From assembly GCF_004570345.1 (NCBI RefSeq), contig NZ_SPQM01000037.1, forward strand, positions 1-38,040: 38,040 nucleotides of DNA, read 5' to 3'. Origin of the DNA: Blastococcus sp. CT_GayMR20 (lineage in GTDB: Bacteria > Actinomycetota > Actinomycetes > Mycobacteriales > Geodermatophilaceae). Positions 23,189 to 29,762 of the stretch are shown here, one piece after another. The notes under the pieces are model-generated. The model was not told where the DNA came from. It worked only from the letters and a program-made list of their open reading frames with translations, and did not search any database. A program made the position numbers and the translations under genes. Each line of letters opens with the position of its first letter. Position 1 is the first letter of the stretch.

Positions 23189-23737
23189 ATGGCCCGCAAC
23201 ACCCTGTCCCGCTCCCTGCACGACCTCGGCCTCTCCGCCTGGTTCGGCGGCACGTTGGCCAACGCCGTCGCGCTGAACGCCGCAGCCGGCGAGGCCGGCT
23301 CCGACTCCGCGACCGGCCGGGTCGCCAACGCCGGCTGGGACCGGTGGACGCCGGTCAACGCCCTCGCCATCGGCGCCCACCTGGTCGGCAGCGTCGGCCA
23401 ACTCCGGGCCGACAAGGAGCGGGTCGCCCAACAGCAGGGTGTCGCCGCCATGTCGACGCTGAAGACCCTGCTCACGGCCGCCGCGCTGGGCGCCACCGCC
23501 TACAGCCGCGTGCTCGGACAGCGCGTGTCAGCCGCCGAGAACCCGCCCTCGAAGCGCGGCACGAAGCCGAGTCGGCGCACGAAGGCCCTGGCGCCCGACA
23601 TCGCGGCCGCCCAGCAGCAGCTGGACACGCTGCAGTGGGTCATCCCCGCCCTCACCGGCGCACTGGTGGCGGTCAGCTCGTACGCCGGGGAACAGCAGCG
23701 CCCGTCCGAGGTCGCCGCCGGGCTCGCCGGCCGCTGA
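23189..23737 (+). CDS. Hypothetical membrane-associated protein
   Basis: The 182-aa protein has a possible N-terminal amphipathic or membrane region ('LGLSAWFGGTLANAVALNAAA'), a second weak hydrophobic segment ('NALAIGAHLVGSVGQL'), a third ('TLKTLLTAAALGATAYSRVLG') and a last one ('LDTLQWVIPALTGALVAVSSYAG'). A basic Ser/Lys/Arg-rich loop lies between the last two. The pattern recalls DoxX/DUF4267-like four-helix membrane proteins but I cannot assign it. CAGGAG precedes ATG 23189. The gene is probably in a local set of small membrane proteins (22114-24847). Confidence 0.7.
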   Translation: MARNTLSRSLHDLGLSAWFGGTLANAVALNAAAGEAGSDSATGRVANAGWDRWTPVNALAIGAHLVGSVGQLRADKERVAQQQGVAAMSTLKTLLTAAALGATAYSRVLGQRVSAAENPPSKRGTKPSRRTKALAPDIAAAQQQLDTLQWVIPALTGALVAVSSYAGEQQRPSEVAAGLAGR

Positions 23738-23776
23738 TCGCGCGATCCGCACGTCCACATCCACGGGGAAGAGCTG

Positions 23777-24235
23777 ATGACCACGAGCGTGCACGACTCC
23801 CGACCGGCGTCCCGGGGCGCCACCCGCTGCCCGGACTGCACCGACGGCCTGGGCAAGCCGCGTCCGGTGAAGCCCGGCTCGTTCCGCGAGCGGATGCACA
23901 GCACGCCGAGCCTGCTGCTGCCCTGGCGGATCGCGGTCTTCGTCGCCGGCCTGCTCTTCGTGATGCTCGGGATCGCGCTGACCGCGCTGCCCGGCCCGCT
24001 CACGATCCCGCCGGTGCTCATCGGCCTGTGGGTCTGGTCGTCGGAGTTCCAGTGGGCAGCGCGCTTCTTCGCGGTGTTCAAGCGCAAGGCGCAGGACGCG
24101 TGGCGCCACGCGAAGCAGCACCCGGTCAGCTCGGCCGCCGTGACGGTCGGCGGCCTCGCGGCGGCCGGCGTCGCCTTCTGGGCCGTCGGCCACTACCAGC
24201 TCGTGGACCAGGCGAAGGTCGCGCTCGGGCTCTGA
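23777..24235 (+). CDS. PGPGW-type transmembrane protein
   Basis: The 152-aa protein has an N-terminal segment with 'CPDCTD', perhaps a partial zinc ribbon. Two membrane helices, 'WRIAVFVAGLLFVMLGIALTALPGPL' and 'TIPPVLIGLWVWSSEFQWA', resemble the PGPGW family core (x-P-G-P-G-x...E-F-x-W-A). A basic stretch and a final helix, 'AAVTVGGLAAAGVAFWAVG', follow. The function is unknown. GGGGAAGAG lies just upstream of ATG 23777. It is 39 bases after the preceding gene and may share its transcript. Confidence 0.75.
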   Translation: MTTSVHDSRPASRGATRCPDCTDGLGKPRPVKPGSFRERMHSTPSLLLPWRIAVFVAGLLFVMLGIALTALPGPLTIPPVLIGLWVWSSEFQWAARFFAVFKRKAQDAWRHAKQHPVSSAAVTVGGLAAAGVAFWAVGHYQLVDQAKVALGL

Positions 24236-24245
24236 CCCCGTCGCG

Positions 24246-24263
24246 TTGTCGAGATGTCGACAA
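24246..24263. promoter_or_regulatory. Perfect inverted repeat downstream of the PGPGW gene
   Basis: TTGTCGA, GATG, TCGACAA is a 7-bp dyad with a 4-base centre, 10 bases after the stop codon. It could be an operator for the downstream gene or a weak terminator. AT content is higher than in the flanks. Confidence 0.45.
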
Positions 24264-24291
24264 GGCGATCCACCCGGTCAGGTGGACGTGT

Positions 24292-24309
24292 GGTGAACGG
24301 AAGGTGAAC
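24292..24309 (+). promoter_or_regulatory. PHO-box-like direct repeat
   Basis: GGTGAAC occurs twice (24292-24298, 24303-24309) with an 11-base period. Read on the minus strand this is GTTCACC-N4-GTTCACC, the Streptomyces PhoP box unit and spacing. It lies 17 bases before ATG 24326, where a bound regulator would affect transcription. Whether this organism's PhoP uses that sequence is unknown. Confidence 0.45.
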
Positions 24310-24325
24310 GGGGCATACATGTCCC

Positions 24326-24847
24326 ATGAGCCACGGCATCAGGACCGATACGCACGGGGCGGACGGCGAGACCCGCAAGGAACGGGTCAACCGCGAGATG
24401 ATGGAGCTGCTCAACGAGCTCCGCGTCGCGCTCCCGGGTGTGCAGTTCCTGCTCGCCTTCCTGCTGATCGTGCCGTTCCAGGAGACCATCGACCGCACCA
24501 CCGACTTCCAGCGTGACGTCTACTTCGTCGCCCTGGCCGCATCGGCGGTCGCGACCGCCCTGCTGATCGCCCCGGCCGCGCAGCACCGGGTGCTCTTCCG
24601 GCAGCACGACAAGGAGGCGCTGCTGCACCGCAGCAGCCGGTCGGCGTTCGCCGGACTCCTCGCGCTGGCGGTCGCCATGACGGCGGCAGTGCTGCTCGTC
24701 CTCGACGTCCTCTTCTCCCGGACGCTGGCCTGGGCCTCCGCCGGCGTGCTCGCGGCCCTGCTCGCCTGGTGGTGGGTGGCCGTGCCGTTCTGGATCCGGT
24801 CGCACGACCGGCAGGACGACTCCGAGGACGCCGGCGTCCCGGCCTGA
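24326..24847 (+). CDS. DUF6328 family membrane protein
   Basis: The 173-aa protein opens with a charged segment and then the family core 'LLNELRVALPGVQFLLAFLLIVPFQETI'. Three more hydrophobic segments follow: 'VYFVALAASAVATALLIAPAA', 'AFAGLLALAVAMTAAVLLVLDVLF', and 'LAWASAGVLAALLAWWWVAVPF'. A conserved-looking 'HRVLFRQHDKEALL' loop sits between helices 2 and 3. DUF6328 proteins are frequent in actinobacteria and unstudied. The PHO-box-like repeat lies immediately upstream. The annotation of the family is from memory of its core motif. Confidence 0.8.
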   Translation: MSHGIRTDTHGADGETRKERVNREMMELLNELRVALPGVQFLLAFLLIVPFQETIDRTTDFQRDVYFVALAASAVATALLIAPAAQHRVLFRQHDKEALLHRSSRSAFAGLLALAVAMTAAVLLVLDVLFSRTLAWASAGVLAALLAWWWVAVPFWIRSHDRQDDSEDAGVPA

Positions 24848-24870
24848 CCGGAGACTCCGCGGCCGTCACC

Positions 24871-24876
24871 TAGCCT
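24871..24876 (+). promoter_or_regulatory. Putative -10 element, leaderless start of the GT39-like gene
   Basis: TAGCCT ends 6 bases before GTG 24883 with no Shine-Dalgarno sequence, which fits leaderless transcription. Confidence 0.4.
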
Positions 24877-24882
24877 CGGGGC

Positions 24883-26322
24883 GTGACGGCGACCCGGGCG
24901 GACCTCTCTCCCGCGCCGGCCCCGCCGTCCCCGGCGCCCCGGCGCTGGTCGCCGCTCGAGCTGCTCCCGCCCCTGAGCGTCCTGGTCCTCGGCGTGGTCC
25001 TGCTCCGGCCGGGACACGGCCTGTGGTTCGACGAGCTGTTCACCGCCGAGGTCGCCCGCCGCCCGCTCGGCGAGATCCTGTCGGCGATCCTGCACGGCGA
25101 GGGCGTCACGAGTTATCTCGACGGGGTCCCGCCGTCCTACAACGCGCCGTACTACGTCGCCGCCCACGCCTGGCTGTCGCTGCCCGGCCTGGGCACCGAC
25201 ACCTCGCTGCGGGTCCTGTCGCTCGTGGCGACCGCCGGCGGGCTGGCCCTGCTCACCCGCGCGGTCACCCGGCTCGCGGGCGCCGCCACCGGCGTCCTCG
25301 CCGGGTTCGTGGGGGCGGCGAGCCCCCTGCTGCTGGAACAGGCTGTCGAGGCGCGCAGCTACGGCCTCGCCGTCCTGGCCACCGGCGCCACCGCCCTCGG
25401 GCTCGCGCGCTGGCTGCAGGAACCGCCGCGCGGTCTCCTGCTCTTGGGTCTCGCCGGAGCCGGCGCCGGTCTGGCCCACTGGTACGGGGTCACCGTCGTG
25501 GCCGCCTTCGTCCTCGCCGCCCTGCTGCTGCGGGGCCGCCGGGCGCTGCCGTTGGTGCTCTCCGGCGCGGCGGCGGTGGTGCCTCCCGCCCTGCTGATCG
25601 GGATGAACCTCCTGAACGGCACGGGCGGGCGCAACGCCGAGCACCTGCTCGACACCGACGCGCGGATGGCCGGCCTCGCCGTCGCCGCCTGGGCCGGTGG
25701 GCAGCCCGCATTCCTCTGCCTGACCGTCGGGCTGGCGGTGCTGGGCGCGGTCCGGGCGCGCGGCATCCGGGTCGTCGGCGGCGCGTGGGTGCTCGTCCCG
25801 CTGCTCCTGCTCGTCACCGCCGAGCTGGTCCGCCCGGTCTACCTCCCCCGCTACCTGCTCACCGGGCTGCTGGGGCTCGCCGTCCTGGCCGCCGCCGGCG
25901 CGCTCGCCCTGCCGCGGTGGCTGCGAGCCCCGGTGGCCGCGCTGCTGCTGGTGTGCGCGCTGCTCGCGAGCGCGCCCATGGCCGAACGGGGCCCGCGCGA
26001 ACGCTCGGACGAGCTCGTCGCGACGCTGGCGGGGGTGCACCGGCCGGGCGAGCCGATCGTCGCCGCGGACCAGAGGTCGGCGCTGGGGCTCGACCACTAC
26101 GTACGCACCCTCGCGCCGCAGCTGCGCGCCGACGTCGTGCTGCCCCCGGACGACGCCCCGGCCGATGCCGACCGGGTCTGGCTGATCCGCCGGCTGATCG
26201 ACGGCGTGCCCGAGCCCACGGACGACGACGAGATCATGCGCGAGGCCGGCCTGCGCCGGACCGACGTCTGGAACTATTCCGCGAGCAAGACCCACCTGGT
26301 CCTGCAGCTCTGGGAGCGCTGA
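24883..26322 (+). CDS. GT39/ArnT-like polytopic glycosyltransferase
   Basis: The 479-aa membrane protein has a proline-rich cytoplasmic N-terminus, about ten hydrophobic segments and a soluble C-terminal domain of about 130 residues. The first extracytoplasmic loop has 'GLWFDELFTAEVARRPL', with the Asp-Glu pair used as catalytic base in GT-C enzymes, and 'NAPYYVAAHAWL' follows. A second loop contains 'LEQAVEARSYGLAVLATG', the usual R-x-Y signature. It should transfer a sugar from a lipid-phosphate donor outside the membrane. The GT2 genes at 6402 and 26324 could supply such donors (inference). The gene converges with GT2 26324, one base apart. Confidence 0.85.
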   Translation: MTATRADLSPAPAPPSPAPRRWSPLELLPPLSVLVLGVVLLRPGHGLWFDELFTAEVARRPLGEILSAILHGEGVTSYLDGVPPSYNAPYYVAAHAWLSLPGLGTDTSLRVLSLVATAGGLALLTRAVTRLAGAATGVLAGFVGAASPLLLEQAVEARSYGLAVLATGATALGLARWLQEPPRGLLLLGLAGAGAGLAHWYGVTVVAAFVLAALLLRGRRALPLVLSGAAAVVPPALLIGMNLLNGTGGRNAEHLLDTDARMAGLAVAAWAGGQPAFLCLTVGLAVLGAVRARGIRVVGGAWVLVPLLLLVTAELVRPVYLPRYLLTGLLGLAVLAAAGALALPRWLRAPVAALLLVCALLASAPMAERGPRERSDELVATLAGVHRPGEPIVAADQRSALGLDHYVRTLAPQLRADVVLPPDDAPADADRVWLIRRLIDGVPEPTDDDEIMREAGLRRTDVWNYSASKTHLVLQLWER

Positions 26323-26323
26323 G

Positions 26324-26998
26324 TCAGCGGCGGACGCGCACGGCCCAGGCCAGCGACCGCACCGACTGACGCGCCCGGCTCCGGCCGGTCCAGGCCGACC
26401 GGCCCTCGGGACGGCGGTCGCGCGCGACGGGCACGCTGGTCACGGGCCGGCCCGCCCGCGCGACGGCCAGGACGACGCTCGGTGCACCCTCGCCCACCGC
26501 GGACACGACGGCGGCCCGCACCAGCCCGTCCATGGCGAGGAAAGCGCCCGCGTCGGCCGGCAGCCCCGTGAGTCGGGCAGCGACCGCCCGGTGCAGGGTG
26601 CCGGTGAGCCGCCGCACCGGCGATTCGTAGCGGCCCCGTCGTCCGGCGAACACCGCGGCGACGTCGCCTCGCGCCAGCCGGTCGAGCAGCAGGGGCACCG
26701 CCTCGGGCGGGTCCTGCAGGTCCGCGTCGAGGCAGACCCAGGCGTCCGCGCCGCCTTCGGCGGCCAGCCCGGCGGCCAGCGCCCGGTGCTGGCCGACGTT
26801 GACGGTCAGGACGGTGACGCCGATCCGCGGGTCGGCGGCGGCCAGGTCGGCGGCGACCGCAGCGCTGTCGTCCGGTGAGGCGTCGACGACCAGCCGCAGC
26901 CGCCAGTCGTGCCCGGCGAGCGCGGCGCCCAGGCGCCCGGCCACGGGGCGCAGGGTCGCCGCGTTGCCGTACACGGGGACGACGACGGCGACCGTCAC
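26324..26998 (-). CDS. Glycosyltransferase family 2 (DPM1-like, without membrane tail)
   Basis: The 224-aa protein from GTG 26998 (GTGA overlap with the epimerase gene) has the GT-A core 'TVAVVVPVYGNAATLRP', 'RLRLVVDASPDDSAAV', 'VNVGQHRALAAGL', and 'WVCLDADLQDPPEAVPLLL'. The DAD-LQDPP motif (residues 91-98) is that of dolichyl-phosphate-sugar synthases (DPM1/ArnC). The C-terminal membrane helices of many bacterial members are absent. It probably makes a polyprenyl-phosphate sugar at the inner membrane face, and the converging GT39-like protein could use such a donor. Confidence 0.88.
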   Translation of the reverse strand: MTVAVVVPVYGNAATLRPVAGRLGAALAGHDWRLRLVVDASPDDSAAVAADLAAADPRIGVTVLTVNVGQHRALAAGLAAEGGADAWVCLDADLQDPPEAVPLLLDRLARGDVAAVFAGRRGRYESPVRRLTGTLHRAVAARLTGLPADAGAFLAMDGLVRAAVVSAVGEGAPSVVLAVARAGRPVTSVPVARDRRPEGRSAWTGRSRARQSVRSLAWAVRVRR

Positions 26999-27846
26999 TC
27001 CGCTGCCCACGTACGGGCGAGTCCCTCGGCGAGGTCGAGCGTCGGCTCCCAGCCGAGCAGCTTCCGGGCGGCCGTCGGGTCGCACACCCAGTCGGTGGTG
27101 TCCCAGTCGCGGCCGGGGTGGGCACCGGCGACAGTGGCGATCGGCCGGCCGGTCACCCGCGCGGCGGTCGCCACGAGCTCCTCGGTGCTGGTCTGCACGC
27201 CGGTGCCGACGTTGAGGACGACGCCCGGCGGCAGGGCGTCGTCCGCCGCGGCGCGGACGCAGGCGTCGACGACGTCGCCCACCCACACCCAGTCGCGGCG
27301 GCTGAGGCGGCCCGGCAGGGGCACGGCCGCGCCGGTGCGGGCGGCGTCGAGGACCACCGGCACCAGCCGGGTCGGGTGGTCCCCCGGCCCGTAGACCTGG
27401 AAGGCACGCAGGACCGCGGCCCGGACGCCCCGCTCGGCGGCGGCCGCCTGCAGCAGCAGCGATCCGGCGGCCTTCGTCGCGCCGAAGAAGCCGCGCGGCT
27501 CCAGTGCGGCGTCCTCCGCGAGCGGCACCGGCGAGGCCGCGTACTCCGTCGAGGACCCCAGCCGGATCACGGCGCGGCACCGGTCGGGCAGCGCGTCGAC
27601 CAGCCACGGGCTGGTGTTGACGGCCGTCGTGGCGGCCCGTTCGGCGGCCGTCGCCTTGGCCCGGCCGGCGGCCAGGGAGAAGACGACGTCGGGGTCGGCG
27701 GCGCGGACCGCGGCAGCACCCGCCACCGGGTCGGCGAGGTCGACGGTGGTGCGGGTCAGCGGGACGACGTCCCAGCCGTCGGCGGTCAGCCGGTCGGCGA
27801 GGTGCCGGCCGACGAAGCCACCGGCGCCGGTGACGAGCGCCCTCAC
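26995..27846 (-). CDS. NAD-dependent epimerase/dehydratase family protein (Tyr of YxxxK replaced by Phe)
   Basis: The 283-aa extended-type SDR has NAD-binding 'VTGAGGFVGRHL' (residues 5-16), 'SLAAGRAK', the active-site Ser/Thr region 'LGSSTEYA', and 'VLRAFQVYGPGDHPTRLVP' after the active site. The catalytic YxxxK is FGATK here (Phe121, Lys125), so the Tyr hydroxyl is missing. That argues against normal oxidation-reduction at the sugar and for a changed or lost activity. Start is GTG 27846 in a GTGA overlap with the aldolase-like gene. It sits between that gene and a GT2, in one operon. Confidence 0.88.
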   Translation of the reverse strand: MRALVTGAGGFVGRHLADRLTADGWDVVPLTRTTVDLADPVAGAAAVRAADPDVVFSLAAGRAKATAAERAATTAVNTSPWLVDALPDRCRAVIRLGSSTEYAASPVPLAEDAALEPRGFFGATKAAGSLLLQAAAAERGVRAAVLRAFQVYGPGDHPTRLVPVVLDAARTGAAVPLPGRLSRRDWVWVGDVVDACVRAAADDALPPGVVLNVGTGVQTSTEELVATAARVTGRPIATVAGAHPGRDWDTTDWVCDPTAARKLLGWEPTLDLAEGLARTWAAE

Positions 27847-28622
27847 GCGGGGAGCGCAGCCGGAACCGGCGCGCCGGTCGCCGCCAGGAACCTCTCGCGG
27901 GAGCCGCCGAGGTCGGCGACCCGCAGCGCGGCGAGGGACTCCAGCAGGCGGGGGACCTCGGTGAACGGGTCACGGCCGGCCATGTCGGCGGTGAACGAGC
28001 GCCGGAGAAAGGTGAAGTCGGTGCCCAGCCGGACCAGTTCGGCGGCGAGCAGGTCGCCCGGGACCGGGAAGCCGCAGCCCGGCAGCGTCAGACCGCCGAC
28101 CCCGAACGGCACGGCCACCTCGGCGCGGACGGCGTCCACCGTGCCGTCGGTCAGCGGCCGGAAGAGGGAGTCCGACCGCCGGTCGATGCGCAGGTCGTTC
28201 AGGCCGACGTAGATCCGCGACAGGGGACGGCGGGCCAGGGCGCCGGCCCGGTCGACGGCGTCCTGGGTCTCGATGAGGATGCCGAGCCCGCAGCGGCCGG
28301 CGACGAGGTCGAGAGTGCGGTCGACCTCGTCGGTCGTGCGCACCATCGGCAGCAGGATCTCGTCGGCGCCGCGGTCGATCGCCTCGTCGACCTCTTCCCC
28401 GGTCCACGGACCGTGGCCGTTGATCCGGCACAGCAGCCGGCCGTCGGTCGCCGCCCGCATCCGGGCGAGGTCGGCCGGGGTGTCGGAGTTGATCTGGGTG
28501 CCCTCCCCCAGCTGCCGCCGGTCCTTGCCGCGGCGCTCCCAGTCCACGACGATGCCGGCCGCGCCCGCCGCGACGACGTCGTGGCCCCAGGACGGGTCGA
28601 CGGTGAAGAGGAAGAGGTCCAC
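27843..28622 (-). CDS. HpcH/HpaI-type aldolase-like protein
   Basis: From GTG 28622 the 259-aa protein reads as a TIM barrel: 'DLFLFTVDPSW', 'GIVVDWERRGKDRRQ', 'RINGH' (Arg66), 'EILLPMVRTTDEV', 'LGILIETQDAV' (Glu118) and 'IYVGLNDLRIDR' (Asp143). Arg, Glu and Asp are the substrate and divalent-metal residues of class II HpcH/HpaI aldolases and citrate lyase beta subunits. It should cleave or join a 2-oxo acid with an aldehyde or acyl group; the substrate is unknown. An ATG at 28640 is in frame, but it lies inside an iron-box-like palindrome and has no ribosome site. GTG 28622 has a -10 box 7 bases away, so I prefer it. The gene starts an operon with the epimerase and GT2. Confidence 0.82.
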   Translation of the reverse strand: MDLFLFTVDPSWGHDVVAAGAAGIVVDWERRGKDRRQLGEGTQINSDTPADLARMRAATDGRLLCRINGHGPWTGEEVDEAIDRGADEILLPMVRTTDEVDRTLDLVAGRCGLGILIETQDAVDRAGALARRPLSRIYVGLNDLRIDRRSDSLFRPLTDGTVDAVRAEVAVPFGVGGLTLPGCGFPVPGDLLAAELVRLGTDFTFLRRSFTADMAGRDPFTEVPRLLESLAALRVADLGGSRERFLAATGAPVPAALPA

Positions 28623-28629
28623 GCGGGTG

Positions 28630-28651
28630 AGCTTAGGCATCCCTAACCGGG
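28630..28651. promoter_or_regulatory. IdeR/DtxR-like iron box overlapping a leaderless -10 element
   Basis: TTAGGCATCCCTAACC (28633-28648) shares TTAGG-N4-CCTAACC with the DtxR/IdeR consensus TTAGGTTAGCCTAACCTAA; the last three bases do not match. On the minus strand TAAGCT (28635-28630) lies 7 bases before GTG 28622, so binding of iron-loaded repressor would cover the -10 box. Confidence 0.55.
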
Positions 28652-28691
28652 GCGCTGCGCAGCCGGTCGTCGTGGCGGGTCGGCGCGGCCG

Positions 28692-29762
28692 TCAGGACGA
28701 CAGGACCGGCGGAAGGACGTCGAGCCCGGCCGCCGGGAAGGCCAGCGCCCTGCCGCGCACCGTCACGGTGACGTCGTCCCCGGCCACGGGCAGGTCGCCG
28801 CCGTCGATCCGGGCGCTGACGGTGCGGCCGTCGGCCAGGTCGAGCCAGACGCGGGAGTCGTGGCCGTAGAAGTCGACGCTACGGACCCGTGCCGTTCCGG
28901 TGCCCGCCACCGCCGGGGCGAGGCGCAGCTGCTCGGGCCGCAGCAGCACGCGGGCGGGGCCGTCGGGCTGCGGGCCCTCGACCGGCAGCGCACCGAGGAC
29001 GCAGTGCGCCGTCCCGGCGCGGACGTCGGCCTCGAGGACGACGGCCTCGCCGACGAAGGTGGCGACGTCGAGGTCGCGGGGGCTGCGGTAGAGCGTGCGC
29101 GGGTCGGTGAGCTGCACCAGCCGGCCGTCCCGGAGCACCGCGACCTGATCGGCCATCGACAGCGCCTCGGCCTGGTCGTGGGTGACCAGCACCGCCGTCG
29201 CGCCGGTCGCGCTGAGCGCGGCGGAGACGGCAAGCCTGGTCTCCTCCCGGAGGGCAGCATCGAGGGAGGAGAACGGCTCGTCGAGCAGCACCAGGGACGG
29301 CGCGGGCGCCAGCGCCCGGGCGAGGGCCACCCGCTGCTGCTGCCCACCGGAGAGCTGGTGCGGGGACCGGTCGGCGAGCGCGGCGTCGAGGCCGACGAGC
29401 TCCAGCAGTTCGCGGACCCGGCCGCCGTCGCGCCGCTGCCGCCGGGGCAGCCCGAAGCTGATGTTGCCGGCCACCGTGAGGTGCGGGAACAGGCCGCCCT
29501 CCTGGGGCACGAACCCGATGCCGCGACGGCGGGCCGCGACGCTGCGCCCGGGGCCGCCGGCCACCACCGTGTCCCCGACGGAGACGGTGCCGGAGTCGGG
29601 GTCGTCGAAGCCGGCGATGAGCCGGAGGAGGGTGGTCTTGCCACAGCCGGACGGGCCGAGCAGCGCGGTGAAGCTCCCGGTGGGGACGTGCAGATCCACC
29701 CCGGTGAGGACCGGGGTGGTGGTGAAGGACTTGGTCAGGTCCGTCACGGTCAGGGAGCTCAT
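28692..29762 (-). CDS. ABC transporter ATP-binding protein, ferric-iron type
   Basis: The 356-aa ATPase has Walker A 'GPSGCGKTT' (36-44), Q-loop 'FVPQEGGLFPHLTV', signature 'LSGGQ' (137-141), Walker B 'LVLLDEP', D-loop 'SSLD' and H-loop 'LVTHDQAEAL'. A C-terminal TOBE-like domain (about 235-356) is that of FbpC/PotA-type importers. It powers uptake of Fe(III) carried by the binding lipoprotein. ATG 29762 overlaps the permease stop in an ATGA junction. It is the third gene of the iron operon and is followed 51 bases later by the separate iron-box-linked operon. Confidence 0.93.
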   Translation of the reverse strand: MSSLTVTDLTKSFTTTPVLTGVDLHVPTGSFTALLGPSGCGKTTLLRLIAGFDDPDSGTVSVGDTVVAGGPGRSVAARRRGIGFVPQEGGLFPHLTVAGNISFGLPRRQRRDGGRVRELLELVGLDAALADRSPHQLSGGQQQRVALARALAPAPSLVLLDEPFSSLDAALREETRLAVSAALSATGATAVLVTHDQAEALSMADQVAVLRDGRLVQLTDPRTLYRSPRDLDVATFVGEAVVLEADVRAGTAHCVLGALPVEGPQPDGPARVLLRPEQLRLAPAVAGTGTARVRSVDFYGHDSRVWLDLADGRTVSARIDGGDLPVAGDDVTVTVRGRALAFPAAGLDVLPPVLSS

